Shown here: positions 18,118 to 29,755 of the stretch, piece by piece | How positions within the stretch are numbered: position 1 is the first letter of the stretch | Layout: each line of letters starts with the position of its first letter | From: Bradyrhizobium diazoefficiens | GTDB lineage: Bacteria; Pseudomonadota; Alphaproteobacteria; Rhizobiales; Xanthobacteraceae | Length of the DNA: 64,000 bases | Assembly (NCBI RefSeq): GCF_016616235.1 | Contig: NZ_CP067100.1 | Location: 620,001 to 684,000 of the forward strand | Reading direction: 5' to 3' | Made by a program: the position numbers and the translations under genes | The notes under the pieces: generated by a model | The model's input: only the letters and a program-made list of their open reading frames with translations | What the model was told of the DNA's origin: nothing | Databases searched by the model: none

Positions 18118-19074
18118 ATGGCGAAGAACTTCGCGTCCACCGGCGATCTCTCCGAGAAGACAATCACCTTCTCCGAGATCGGCCCCGACCTCTATGCCTT
18201 CACCGCCGAGGGCGACCCGAACACCGCCATCATCGTCGGCGACGACGGTTGCCTGGTGTTCGACGCGCAATCGACGCCGGCGATGGCGAACAAGGTGATC
18301 GAGCGCGTGCGCACCGTCACAGACAAGCCGATCAAATATGTCGTGCTGTCGCATTATCATGCCGTGCGCGTGCTGGGTGCGTCCGCCTACAAGGCGCAAG
18401 GCATCGTCGCCTCGCAGGAGACCCATCGGCTGATCGCGGAGCGCGGTCAGCAGGATTGGGATTCCGAATATGGCCGCTTTCCACGCCTGTTCCAGGATGC
18501 GCAGAGTATCCCCGGCCTGACCTGGCCGACGCTGACTTTCGAAGGCGAGATGACGATCTATCTCGGCAAACGCGAGGTGCGGCTGATGCAGCTTGGCGCG
18601 GGCCACACCTCCGGCGACATCGTCGCCTGGGTGCCGGATGCGGAGGTGATGTTCTCCGGCGATCTCATCGAATATCACTCGGCCTGCTATTGCGGCGATG
18701 CGCATTTGCGCGAATGGCCGCTGACGCTGAACGAGATCCGCAACTTCAATCCGAAGGCGATCGCGCCCGGCCGCGGCGACGCGCTGAAGGGCGTTGGCAC
18801 GGTGCGGGAGGCTATCGCGATGACGCGCGACTTCGTCACCTCGCTCTATGGCGCCGCCGAAATCTCGGTCGCCAAGGGCCGCACGCTGAAGGAATCGATG
18901 GCGGCGACGCGCCAGGTGATGGACCCGAAGTTTTCCAGCTTCGCCATCTACGAGCATTGCCTGCCGTTCAACGTGTCGCGCGCCTATGACGAGGCGTCGG
19001 GCATCGACGATCCCGTGATCTGGACCGACAAGCGCGACCAGGAAATGTGGGCGGCCTTGCAAGGAGGAGGATAG
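18118..19074 (+). CDS. MBL-fold protein with altered metal motif, homogentisate cluster
   Basis: A 318-aa protein of the metallo-beta-lactamase fold, near the SoxH/quinoprotein-relay type. The usual HxHxDH is replaced by [11 protein letters not shown], so the Asp and third His of the zinc motif are Val and Arg; later metal-site elements ([29 protein letters not shown]) are kept. It may bind one metal or use another geometry. GAAGGA is seven bases before the ATG at 18,118, and the stop is only two bases before hmgA. Tight linkage to hmgA suggests hydrolysis of a thioester or lactone in the pathway, but no reaction can be named. Confidence 0.72.
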   Translation: MAKNFASTGDLSEKTITFSEIGPDLYAFTAEGDPNTAIIVGDDGCLVFDAQSTPAMANKVIERVRTVTDKPIKYVVLSHYHAVRVLGASAYKAQGIVASQETHRLIAERGQQDWDSEYGRFPRLFQDAQSIPGLTWPTLTFEGEMTIYLGKREVRLMQLGAGHTSGDIVAWVPDAEVMFSGDLIEYHSACYCGDAHLREWPLTLNEIRNFNPKAIAPGRGDALKGVGTVREAIAMTRDFVTSLYGAAEISVAKGRTLKESMAATRQVMDPKFSSFAIYEHCLPFNVSRAYDEASGIDDPVIWTDKRDQEMWAALQGGG

Positions 19075-19076
19075 TC

Positions 19077-20423
19077 ATGAACATCAATACCTCGCCTGAT
19101 CAGATCGTCCGCAGTTCGGCCCAGGTCACGCCGGGCTACATGTCCGGCTTCGGCAACAGTTTTGAGACCGAGGCGCTGCCGGGCGCGCTGCCGATCGGGC
19201 GCAACTCGCCGCAGCGCTGCGCCTACGGCCTTTATGCCGAGCAGCTCTCGGGCTCGCCCTTCACCGCGCCGCGCGGCACCAATGAGCGCTCCTGGCTCTA
19301 TCGCATCCGCCCCTCGGTGAAGCATTCCGGGCGCTTCGAGAAGGTCGATGCCGGGCTGTGGCGCTCGGCGCCGTGCCATGAATATGATCTGCCGATCGCG
19401 CAGCTGCGCTGGGATCCGGCGCCGATCCCGACGGAGGAGATCACGTTCCTCCAGGGCGTGCAGACCATGACGACCGCCGGCGATGTGAATACCCAGGCCG
19501 GTATGGCCGCGCATATCTATCTCATCACCAAGTCGATGGTGGACCAGCACTTCTACAATGCGGACGGCGAGCTGCTGTTCGTGCTTCAGCAGGGAGGCTT
19601 GCGCCTCGTCACCGAGTTCGGCCGCATCGATGCCGGGCCCGGCGAGATCGTGGTGATCCCGCGCGGCGTCAAGTTCCGCGTCGAGATTCCGGACGGTTCG
19701 GCCCGCGGCTATCTCTGCGAAAATTACGGCGGCGCCTTCACGCTGCCGGAGCGCGGCCCGATCGGCGCCAATTGCCTCGCCAACGCGCGCGACTTCCTCA
19801 CGCCCGTAGCGAACTACGAGGACAAGGACGCGCCGACCGAGCTCTACGTGAAGTGGGGCGGATCGCTGTTCAAGACGAATTTGCCGCATTCGCCGATCGA
19901 CGTGGTCGCCTGGCACGGCAATTACGCGCCGTACAAATATGATCTGCGCAGCTTCTCGCCGGTTGGCGCCATCAGCTTCGACCATCCCGATCCCTCGATC
20001 TTCACAGTGCTGACGTCGCCGTCGGAGACCGCGGGCACCGCCAATATCGATTTCGTCATCTTCCCCGAGCGCTGGATGGTCGCCGACAACACCTTCCGGC
20101 CGCCCTGGTACCACATGAACATCATGAGCGAGTTCATGGGCCTGATCTACGGCGTCTACGACGCCAAGCCGCAAGGGTTCGTGCCAGGCGGCATCAGTCT
20201 GCACAATTGCATGCTGCCGCACGGCCCCGATCGCGACGCCTTCGAGCACGCCAGCAATAGCGAGCTGAAGCCGGTGAAGCTCACCGGCACCATGGCCTTC
20301 ATGTTCGAGACCCGCTACCCGCAGCGCGTCACCGCGCACGCCGCGAAGTCGCCGACGCTCCAGGACGATTACGCCGATTGCTGGAAGGGCCTGGAGAAAC
20401 GCTTCGATCCGAACAGGCCGTAG
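19077..20423 (+). CDS. hmgA: Homogentisate 1,2-dioxygenase
   Basis: A 448-aa non-haem Fe(II) enzyme that opens the ring of homogentisate to 4-maleylacetoacetate in phenylalanine and tyrosine catabolism. The N-terminal [19 protein letters not shown] opening is diagnostic. The iron ligands are visible: His and Glu spaced by six in [12 protein letters not shown], and the second His in [12 protein letters not shown]. Length matches the family. The ATG follows AAGGAGGAGGA, a very strong ribosome site shared with the end of the preceding gene. fahA follows after a palindromic repeat. Confidence 0.96.
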   Translation: MNINTSPDQIVRSSAQVTPGYMSGFGNSFETEALPGALPIGRNSPQRCAYGLYAEQLSGSPFTAPRGTNERSWLYRIRPSVKHSGRFEKVDAGLWRSAPCHEYDLPIAQLRWDPAPIPTEEITFLQGVQTMTTAGDVNTQAGMAAHIYLITKSMVDQHFYNADGELLFVLQQGGLRLVTEFGRIDAGPGEIVVIPRGVKFRVEIPDGSARGYLCENYGGAFTLPERGPIGANCLANARDFLTPVANYEDKDAPTELYVKWGGSLFKTNLPHSPIDVVAWHGNYAPYKYDLRSFSPVGAISFDHPDPSIFTVLTSPSETAGTANIDFVIFPERWMVADNTFRPPWYHMNIMSEFMGLIYGVYDAKPQGFVPGGISLHNCMLPHGPDRDAFEHASNSELKPVKLTGTMAFMFETRYPQRVTAHAAKSPTLQDDYADCWKGLEKRFDPNRP

Positions 20424-20431
20424 TCTTGCTT

Positions 20432-20603
20432 ACCCTCCCCTGGAGGGGGAGGGTCGCTACGCATGCAGCGAAGCGGAATGCGTAGCGGGGTGGGGTGACG
20501 GTCTCTCCGTAAGGGAACGCTGCCCGTGTTGAGAGATCACCCCACCCCGCCTCATATTTCGCTGCGCTCAATATGAGCCGACCCTCCCCCTCCAGGGGAG
20601 GGT
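20432..20603. repeat. Long inverted repeat between hmgA and fahA
   Basis: Two exact 23-bp arms (20,432-20,454 and 20,581-20,603) in inverted orientation, each itself nearly palindromic (core CCCTCCCCTGGAGGGGGAGG), flank a centre with further GC-rich inverted pieces (GGGGTGGGGTGA against TCACCCCACCCC). This is a composite REP/BIME-type element. It may stabilise or separate the hmgA and fahA transcripts. Confidence 0.75.
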
Positions 20604-20634
20604 TGCACCCTCACCGCTGCGCCACGGGAAACCA

Positions 20635-21906
20635 ATGCCCCACCCCAACGACCCCAGCCTCCGCTCCTTCATCGACGTCGATCCTTCCTCCGACTTCCCG
20701 ATCCAGAACCTGCCCTACGGCGTGTTCTCGACCGCGGCCAATCCGACGCCGCGGGTTGGCGTTGCGATCGGAAATTACGTGCTCGATCTCTGGGAGCTCG
20801 AGCAAGATTCGCGGCTCGATGTCGGGCCGCTCGGCGTGTTCTCCGGACCCTCGCTCAATGCGTTCATGGCGCTCGGGCCAAAGGTCTGGAGCAGGACGCG
20901 GGCGCGGATCAGCGAACTGTTGCGGCACGATCATCCGGAGCTGCGCGACAATGAGGAACTGCGCAGGCAGGCGCTGGTGCCGATGCGCGATGTCAGGCTG
21001 CATCTGCCGTTCGCGGTGTCCGGCTACACCGACTTCTATTCCTCGAAGGAGCACGCGACCAATGTCGGCGTCATGTTCCGCGGCAAGGACAATGCGCTGC
21101 AGCCGAACTGGCTGCATATGCCGATCGCCTATAACGGTCGCGCCTCCACCGTTGTGGTCTCCGGTACCCAGGTGAAGCGGCCGTGCGGGCAGCTGAAGCC
21201 GCCGAACGTGGACGTGCCGAGCTTTGCGCCCTGCAAGCGGCTCGATTTCGAGCTGGAGATGGGTGTGGTGATCGGCCAGCCCTCGCAGATGGGCGGCATG
21301 CTGACCGAGCAGCAGGCCGAAGAGATGATCTTCGGCTTCGTGCTGCTCAACGACTGGAGCGCGCGCGACATCCAGCAATGGGAGTACGTGCCCCTCGGCC
21401 CGTTCCTGGCAAAAGCATTCGCGACCTCGATCAGCCCGTGGGTGGTGACGCGCGAGGCGCTGGAGCCGTTCCGCCTGAAAGGGCCGGAGCAGGAGCCGGC
21501 GCCGCTCGATTATCTCAAGCAGGCCAAGCCGCAGAACTACGACGTCGAGCTCGACGTCTGCTTGCGCGCCGCCGGCGCCAATGCGCCTGCCAGCATCAGC
21601 CGTACCAATTTCAAATACATGTACTGGTCCTCGGTGCAGCAACTGATGCACCACGCCTCCTCCGGCTGCGCCATGAATGTCGGCGATCTCCTGGGGTCCG
21701 GCACCATCTCCGGCCCGGAGAAGAATCAGCGCGGCAGCCTCTTGGAGATCAGCTGGAACGGCACCGAGCCGGTCGAACTGCCTGGCGGCGCCAAGCGCTC
21801 GTTCCTGGAGGACGGCGATAGCCTCGTCATGCGCGGCTGGTGCCAGGGCAACGGCTATCGCGTCGGGTTTGGCGAGGTCGAGGGGACGATATTGGCGGCG
21901 GAGTAA
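20635..21906 (+). CDS. fahA: Fumarylacetoacetase
   Basis: A 423-aa enzyme that splits fumarylacetoacetate into fumarate and acetoacetate, the last step of homogentisate catabolism. It has the short N-terminal SH3-like domain (to about residue 120) and the beta-roll catalytic domain with metal-binding acidic residues (LDFELEMGVVIGQ) and the conserved NDWSARDIQQWEYVPLGPF stretch. Length agrees with other fumarylacetoacetases (about 420). It follows hmgA by 211 bases with a repeat between them; the same operon is likely. The isomerase acting before it (maleylacetoacetate isomerase) is not in the window. Confidence 0.96.
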   Translation: MPHPNDPSLRSFIDVDPSSDFPIQNLPYGVFSTAANPTPRVGVAIGNYVLDLWELEQDSRLDVGPLGVFSGPSLNAFMALGPKVWSRTRARISELLRHDHPELRDNEELRRQALVPMRDVRLHLPFAVSGYTDFYSSKEHATNVGVMFRGKDNALQPNWLHMPIAYNGRASTVVVSGTQVKRPCGQLKPPNVDVPSFAPCKRLDFELEMGVVIGQPSQMGGMLTEQQAEEMIFGFVLLNDWSARDIQQWEYVPLGPFLAKAFATSISPWVVTREALEPFRLKGPEQEPAPLDYLKQAKPQNYDVELDVCLRAAGANAPASISRTNFKYMYWSSVQQLMHHASSGCAMNVGDLLGSGTISGPEKNQRGSLLEISWNGTEPVELPGGAKRSFLEDGDSLVMRGWCQGNGYRVGFGEVEGTILAAE

Positions 21907-21940
21907 TTGATCTCCGTCGTTCCGGCATGGTCCATAGTTC

Positions 21941-22039
21941 GTAGTGGGCAAAGGCGCGCTCTTCGCGCGACGTGCCCACCATTGTTCTCCGCGGGTGTAG
22001 TCGCCATGGTGGGCACGCTACGCTTTGCCCACCCTACGA
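21941..22039. repeat. Palindromic intergenic repeat
   Basis: An imperfect inverted repeat between the convergent fahA and DUF1272 genes: GTGGGCAAAGGCGCG on the left and CGCTACGCTTTGCCCAC on the right, with an inner CGTGCCCACCAT / ATGGTGGGCACG pair. The type is common in Bradyrhizobium intergenic DNA. A role as bidirectional terminator is possible. Confidence 0.6.
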
Positions 22040-22042
22040 GAC

Positions 22043-22354
22043 CTAGCGCTGCTCCGGCGGCACGTCGCGTATCCGCGCGCAATGCGCCGCGACGTCGTCC
22101 AGGCTGTGTTTCAAATGCACCCGCTTGTCCGACGGTGCCTGCTTGCTCGTGCACACGCCCGGGCGCCATTCCTGCGTCGGCCTGATCGGACGCGGGGCAA
22201 AGCCGCCGCCGCAGTTCGGGCAGACGTTGAAGAGCTTGGTCTCAACGCAGTCCGCGCAGAATGTGCATTCATAGGAGCAAATCCGCGCATCCGTCGCATC
22301 AGGCGGCAGGTCGCGGTCGCAATATTCGCAGTTCGGTCGAAGCTGGAGCGCCAT
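22043..22354 (-). CDS. DUF1272 zinc-ribbon-like protein
   Basis: A 103-aa protein with a cysteine-rich N-terminal half: CEYC, CSYECTFCADC and CPNC pairs that should hold one or two zinc ions, as in DUF1272. The C-terminal half is basic and polar. The start at 22,354 (MALQLRPNCEYC) follows GGAGA by eight bases and puts the first cysteine pair near the N terminus as in the family. Function is unknown. It lies downstream of the Lrp gene on the same strand. Confidence 0.75.
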   Translation of the reverse strand: MALQLRPNCEYCDRDLPPDATDARICSYECTFCADCVETKLFNVCPNCGGGFAPRPIRPTQEWRPGVCTSKQAPSDKRVHLKHSLDDVAAHCARIRDVPPEQR

Positions 22355-22427
22355 AGCTGAGTCTCCGGGATCAACCGGGATCATCGCAGACCGTGCACGT
22401 CGCGCGAATGCCGTAGTTCCCTCGATT

Positions 22428-22907
22428 TCAGCCGGGCTTGATTTCCTCGAGCGGCAGCTTTGAGCTCTCCTTCAGCCGATCGAGCACGATGGATGAGCGT
22501 ACATGCGCCACGCTCTGGTGCGGCATCAGGACGTCGTTGACCAGATTGGAGAGGCCCTTGAGGTCGCGCAGCACGGCCTTGAGCACGTAATCGGCATCGC
22601 CCGTCAGCGAATAGGCTTCCTGGATCTCGTCGATGCGGTTGAGGAGGGTGCGGAAGCGCTTGGAATTGTCCGGCGAATGGGTCGCGAGTGTCACCTGGAT
22701 GAAGGCGATCACGCCGAAGCCGAGCGCCTCGCTGGAGAGATCGGCATGATAGCCTGATATCATCTTCTCCTCCTCTAGCCGCATCCGCCGGCGCGAGCAT
22801 TGCGAGGCCGACAGGCCCGCGAGTTCGGCGAGCTGCTGGTTGGTGAGGCGGCCGTCGTCCTGGAGCGCGCCCAGGATCTTGAGGTCGAAGGCATCCACCG
22901 AAATCAT
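22428..22907 (-). CDS. Lrp/AsnC family transcriptional regulator
   Basis: A 159-aa regulator: N-terminal helix-turn-helix (DLKILGALQDDGRLTNQQLA and SASQCSRRRMRLEEEKMI) and a C-terminal RAM ligand-binding domain (from about residue 70, with DADYVLKAVLRDLKGLSNLV). Lrp proteins sense amino acids and form octamers. It is divergent from hppD with 121 bases between starts, so it most likely controls tyrosine degradation in response to phenylalanine, tyrosine or a keto acid. A perfect 7-bp-arm palindrome lies 19 bases upstream of its start. Confidence 0.9.
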   Translation of the reverse strand: MISVDAFDLKILGALQDDGRLTNQQLAELAGLSASQCSRRRMRLEEEKMISGYHADLSSEALGFGVIAFIQVTLATHSPDNSKRFRTLLNRIDEIQEAYSLTGDADYVLKAVLRDLKGLSNLVNDVLMPHQSVAHVRSSIVLDRLKESSKLPLEEIKPG

Positions 22908-22925
22908 GCGCCATTAGCCCATTTT

Positions 22926-22942
22926 ATGCACGGATCGTGCAT
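22926..22942. promoter_or_regulatory. Candidate Lrp/AsnC operator between lrp-like gene and hppD
   Basis: ATGCACGGATCGTGCAT has perfect 7-bp arms around three bases. It overlaps the likely promoter of the regulator and lies about 90 bases before hppD, so binding could give autorepression and control of hppD. Assignment is by symmetry and position. Confidence 0.5.
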
Positions 22943-23028
22943 ACGATAGCCAAAACATGTCCCATTTGCACGCTCTTTGCGCGTCCGATGAGGGATAGTT
23001 CATTGCAGCAGCCATTCGGGAGAACACC

Positions 23029-24147
23029 ATGGGTCCGTTTCCACACGATGCACCGCCGGCCAGGATTAGCGCCGACAATCCGATGGGCACCGACGGGTTC
23101 GAGTTCGTCGAATATGCGCATCCCAATCCGCAGGAGCTGCACGCGCTGTTCAATCTAATGGGCTATGCGCCCGTCGCGCGCCATAGAACGAAGAAGATCA
23201 CGGTCTATCGCCAGGGCGACATCAACTATCTCGTCAACGAGGAGCCCGGCACCCACGGCACGTCGTTCGTGGCCGCGCACGGCCCGTGCGCGCCGTCGAT
23301 GGCATTCCGCGTGGTTGACGCCAAGGCGGCCTATGACCGCGCGATCGCGCTTGGCGCGGAGCCTGCCGATGTATCATCCGCGCAGAAGACGCTCGACGTA
23401 CCCGCCATCAAGGGTATCGGCGGCAGCCTGCTTTATCTGGTCGATCGCTACGGCGCCAAGGGCTCGGCCTACGATGCCGAGTTCGAATGGCTCGGCGCGC
23501 GCGACCCGCGTCCCGTTGGCGCCGGCCTGTTCTATCTCGACCACCTCACCCACAACGTCCATCGCGGCCGCATGGACGTGTGGACGGGCTTCTACGAAAA
23601 GCTGTTCAACTTCCGCCAGATCCGGTTCTTCGACATCGAAGGTCGCGCCTCCGGCCTGTTCTCGCGGGCGCTGACCAGCCCGGATGGCAAGATCCGGATT
23701 CCGATCAATGAGGACGCCGGCGATTCCGGCCAGATCGAGGAATATCTGACGATCTATCGCGGCGAGGGCATCCAGCACATCGCCTGCGGCTGCCGCGACA
23801 TCCATCAGACCATCGAACGCCTGCGCGCCGCTGGCTTGCCGTTCATGCCGCCACCGCCTGACACCTATTTCGAGCGGATCGACGCGCGCCTGCCCAGGCA
23901 CGGCGAGGACGTCGCGCGGCTCAAGGCCAACGGCATTTTGATCGACGGCGAGGGCGTGGTCGATGGCGGCCAGACCAAAGTGCTGCTGCAGATCTTCTCG
24001 GCGAACGCGATCGGTCCGATCTTCTTCGAGTTCATCCAACGCAAGGGCGACGACGGCTTTGGCGAGGGCAACTTCAAGGCCCTGTTCGAATCGATCGAGG
24101 AAGATCAGATCCGGCGCGGGGTGTTGAAGGTGGATAACGCAGCGTAG
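23029..24147 (+). CDS. hppD: 4-hydroxyphenylpyruvate dioxygenase
   Basis: A 372-aa Fe(II) enzyme that turns 4-hydroxyphenylpyruvate into homogentisate with loss of CO2, feeding hmgA. Two glyoxalase-fold halves are seen. The iron ligands are the His in DHLTHNV, the His in GIQHIACG and the Glu in FFEFIQRKGD, all in place. The N-terminal PMGTDGFEFVEYAHP is typical. GGGAGA is a few bases before the ATG. It is transcribed away from the Lrp gene and separated from hmgA-fahA by convergent small genes, so it forms its own unit. Confidence 0.95.
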   Translation: MGPFPHDAPPARISADNPMGTDGFEFVEYAHPNPQELHALFNLMGYAPVARHRTKKITVYRQGDINYLVNEEPGTHGTSFVAAHGPCAPSMAFRVVDAKAAYDRAIALGAEPADVSSAQKTLDVPAIKGIGGSLLYLVDRYGAKGSAYDAEFEWLGARDPRPVGAGLFYLDHLTHNVHRGRMDVWTGFYEKLFNFRQIRFFDIEGRASGLFSRALTSPDGKIRIPINEDAGDSGQIEEYLTIYRGEGIQHIACGCRDIHQTIERLRAAGLPFMPPPPDTYFERIDARLPRHGEDVARLKANGILIDGEGVVDGGQTKVLLQIFSANAIGPIFFEFIQRKGDDGFGEGNFKALFESIEEDQIRRGVLKVDNAA

Positions 24148-24187
24148 CGATGGCTCGCGTTAGACCAGGCCTGTCGCCACATCGTCG

Positions 24188-24330
24188 GTGTCGTCCCGGA
24201 CAAGCGTAGCGCAGATCCGGGACGCATACCGCGGAATCTATCGATTGAGATCGGCAGAAGTACCGAACCGCACATCTTCGCCAAACCACTTCCCTGTGGT
24301 TATGTGTCCCGGCGTTCGCCGGGACGACAG
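24188..24330. repeat. Palindromic intergenic repeat
   Basis: Outer arms GTCGTCCCGG (24,190) and CCGGGACGAC (24,319) are inverted, enclosing a Bradyrhizobium-like stretch with GACAAGCGTAGCGCAGATCC. It lies between the convergent hppD and CoA-transferase genes, where a bidirectional terminator would be expected. Confidence 0.6.
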
Positions 24331-24355
24331 CGGAGTTAGACGCGACAGCTAGCGT

Positions 24356-25477
24356 CTAACGCCCCTTCCACGCAGCCATCACCGCCCCGATCTCTGCCGC
24401 TTCCGGCTCGCGCGCCGCCGACGGCGTGCGCGAGAAGCGCGGCGCCGGCGCCGGCTGCTTCACGCCGTGGCGCTCGATGAAGACGTTGCGGGCGACCATA
24501 TGCGGGTGCTCGGTCGCTTCCGACATGGTCAGCACGGGGGCGAAGCAGATGTCGGTGCCCTCCATGATCTTGCACCAGTCCTCGCGCGTCTTGCTCTTGA
24601 ACACGGCCTTTAGCTTCTCCTTCAGCACGGGCCAGGCCTTCGGGTCCATCTGCGCGTCGAAGTCCGCGTCGGTGAGGCCCGCATGCTCGCGCAGCAGCGC
24701 GTAGAACTGCGGCTCAATCGAACCGATCGAAACGAAATGGCCGCAGGCGCATTCATAGACGCCGTAGAAGTGCGCGCCGCCATCCAGAAAATTCCGGTCG
24801 CGGCCTTCGGTCCAGCGGCCGAGCGTCTTCATGTCGAAGAAGAACGACATCAGCGAGGCCGCGCCGTCGCACATCGCGGCGTCGACGACCTGGCCCTTGC
24901 CCGACTTCTGCGCTTCCAGGAGCGCGGCGAGCACGCCGACGACGAGATAGAGCGCGCCGCCGCCGAAATCGCCGACCAGGTTGAGCGGCGGCACCGGCGC
25001 CTCCTTCGTTCCGATCGCGGCGAGCGCGCCGGTGATGGAGATGTAGTTGATGTCGTGACCGGCGGCATTGGCGAGCGGGCCGTCCTGGCCCCAGCCGGTC
25101 ATGCGGCCGTAAACCAGCTTCGGGTTGCGCGGGAGCACGACATCAGGGCCGAGCCCGAGCCGCTCCATCACGCCGGGACGAAAACCTTCGACCAGCGCAT
25201 CGGCATTTGCGAGCAGGTCGAGCACCTCCGCGATCGCCGCCTTGTCCTTGAGGTCCAGCTCGATCACCTTGCGGCCGCGGCCGGCCACCGACTTCATGCC
25301 CTTCTTCGCGCCAATGCGATCGAGCGTGACGACCTCGGCGCCCATGTCGGCCAGCATCATGCAGGCGAACGGGCCGGGTCCGATACCGGCGAACTCGACG
25401 ATGCGAAAACCCGAGAGCGGGCCGGAGGTGCGGACGGACGAGCCTTCTGATTTTTCTTGGGCTGATTTATTGAGCAC
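24356..25477 (-). CDS. Family III CoA-transferase / alpha-methylacyl-CoA racemase-like (CaiB/BaiF)
   Basis: A 373-aa CoA-transferase family III protein. The N-terminal [26 protein letters not shown] is the family hallmark, followed by the large domain with [13 protein letters not shown]. That Asp matches the one that carries the acyl-CoA anhydride or acts as the racemase base. Length and GIGPGPF favour alpha-methylacyl-CoA racemase. A longer frame (to 25,636) exists, but GTG at 25,477 follows GAGGAAA by eight bases and gives the family start. It is downstream of coxSLM on the same strand with a 206-base gap; a common pathway is possible but not shown. Confidence 0.8.
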   Translation of the reverse strand: MLNKSAQEKSEGSSVRTSGPLSGFRIVEFAGIGPGPFACMMLADMGAEVVTLDRIGAKKGMKSVAGRGRKVIELDLKDKAAIAEVLDLLANADALVEGFRPGVMERLGLGPDVVLPRNPKLVYGRMTGWGQDGPLANAAGHDINYISITGALAAIGTKEAPVPPLNLVGDFGGGALYLVVGVLAALLEAQKSGKGQVVDAAMCDGAASLMSFFFDMKTLGRWTEGRDRNFLDGGAHFYGVYECACGHFVSIGSIEPQFYALLREHAGLTDADFDAQMDPKAWPVLKEKLKAVFKSKTREDWCKIMEGTDICFAPVLTMSEATEHPHMVARNVFIERHGVKQPAPAPRFSRTPSAAREPEAAEIGAVMAAWKGR

Positions 25478-25683
25478 GTTGTTGTTTCCTCGGGTCGGGG
25501 CAGATTGCCGATGGTCCGGCAATCGCCTCGGACGTTCCTCTGCGAGCGAGTTAATTGGCTGATTAACTTTTCTCGCCTTCACGCCAGCGAGGCAAGCGCT
25601 TTCCACGCATGGGCGCATAATAAAAGCGGCGCGCATTTCTGCGCGCCGCGGAAAATTTGCGCCCAGGCGCTAGGACCCGATCG

Positions 25684-26484
25684 TCACCCCGCGGCCGCCA
25701 CCGCGCGCTGCGCCATCACCTTGACAAGGTTGGCGCGGTACTCCGCCGTGCCATGGATGTCGGCCAGCAATCCATTCGCGGAAATGCTGACGCTATCGAG
25801 TGCCGACGGCGACCAGTTCGCCTTCAGCGCGGATTCGATCGCGGGCACCCGCATCACGCCGCTCTGGGAGGCTCCGGTCGCGGCCACCCGGACCTCGCCC
25901 GATTTGGTCTGCGCGACGAACACGCCGGTCAACGCAAATCGCGAGGCCGGATGCCGCATCTTCTCGTAACCTGCCTTCGCCGGAACCGGGAACGACACGG
26001 CGGTGATGATCTCGCCGTCTTCGAGGGCCGTGGTGAAGAGGCCCTGGAAGAAGTCCTCCGCCGCGATCGATCGCTTGTTGGTCTTCACGGTGGCGCCGAG
26101 CGCGAGCAGCGCGGCCGGAAAATCGGCGGCGGGATCGTTGTTGGCGATCGAGCCGCCGATCGTGCCGCGATAGCGCACCGCGGGATCGCCGAGCACCGAG
26201 GTGAGATATGCAATCGCGGGGATCGCCTGCTTCACGTCGGCATTCGTCATGATGTCGTAATAGGTCGTGGCGGCCTTGATGGTCAGCACGTCGCCTGCGA
26301 GCTCGACGCCCTGCAGCTCCTTGATCCTGCCGAGGTCGATCACGTCGGACGGGCTCGCGAGCCGCTGCTTCATCACCGGGAGCAGCGTCTGGCCGCCTGC
26401 GAGGAATTTGGCTTCGCTGCTCTTGCCAAACAGACTGGCGGCCTCGTCGACCGAGGAGGCGCGATGATAAGTGGTCTGATACAT
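25684..26484 (-). CDS. coxM: Molybdenum hydroxylase FAD-binding subunit (CoxM-like)
   Basis: A 266-aa medium subunit of the xanthine oxidase/CO dehydrogenase group. It carries the FAD-binding motifs AGGQTLLP (near residue 32) and TIGGSIANNDPAADFP (near 105), then the C-terminal CO dehydrogenase flavoprotein domain. It passes electrons from the iron-sulfur subunit to an acceptor. AGAGGAG precedes the ATG at 26,484. Gene order S-L-M with 14 bases between L and M marks one operon. As the large subunit is form II, the substrate may not be CO. Confidence 0.9.
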   Translation of the reverse strand: MYQTTYHRASSVDEAASLFGKSSEAKFLAGGQTLLPVMKQRLASPSDVIDLGRIKELQGVELAGDVLTIKAATTYYDIMTNADVKQAIPAIAYLTSVLGDPAVRYRGTIGGSIANNDPAADFPAALLALGATVKTNKRSIAAEDFFQGLFTTALEDGEIITAVSFPVPAKAGYEKMRHPASRFALTGVFVAQTKSGEVRVAATGASQSGVMRVPAIESALKANWSPSALDSVSISANGLLADIHGTAEYRANLVKVMAQRAVAAAG

Positions 26485-26498
26485 GTGCTTGCTCCTCT

Positions 26499-28841
<2,343 letters not shown>

Positions 28842-28924
28842 GTCTGGTCCTCCCGACCGGAAATTTCTTTGACCGCGCTTTCCCTCGAAAGCAGCAGCGG
28901 TGGTTCTTGTTCGAGGCGGGCCGC

Positions 28925-29410
<486 letters not shown>

Positions 29411-29755
29411 GGTGAAGTCCTCCCGGGGTGATTTTGATTGTTTCTAATTAGAGACAGCGCCTCCGGACTTTGCAACTAGGATTTTGGTCGCTCCGGTCAT
29501 GGAAAAGTCATCGATCCTGCCGCGGGCGCAATGACTTGTGCGCGCGGGTCGGGGCATTTCCCCGGCCGGACCGGCCCAGAGGTGTGGGATGCCAGCCGTC
29601 ATCTGATCCGGTCGGCTCCTGGCTGACGAAGCCCGGCATTGCGCGGGCGTACCGAATTTACCGCGCCTTATCCATTGTGCCCTAGTTTTGCGCATCCGGG
29701 TGTTGGGGGCGGGGCGCCCCCGGGGCTGCGGCTGAAGAGAAAACGGGGGTTGGGA
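29411..29755. other. Intergenic region, divergent promoters of cox operon and chemoreceptor
   Basis: 345 bases between the divergent coxS and chemoreceptor genes. It must hold both promoters; no clear operator or RNA gene was recognised. A G-rich stretch lies just before the chemoreceptor start. Confidence 0.4.
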
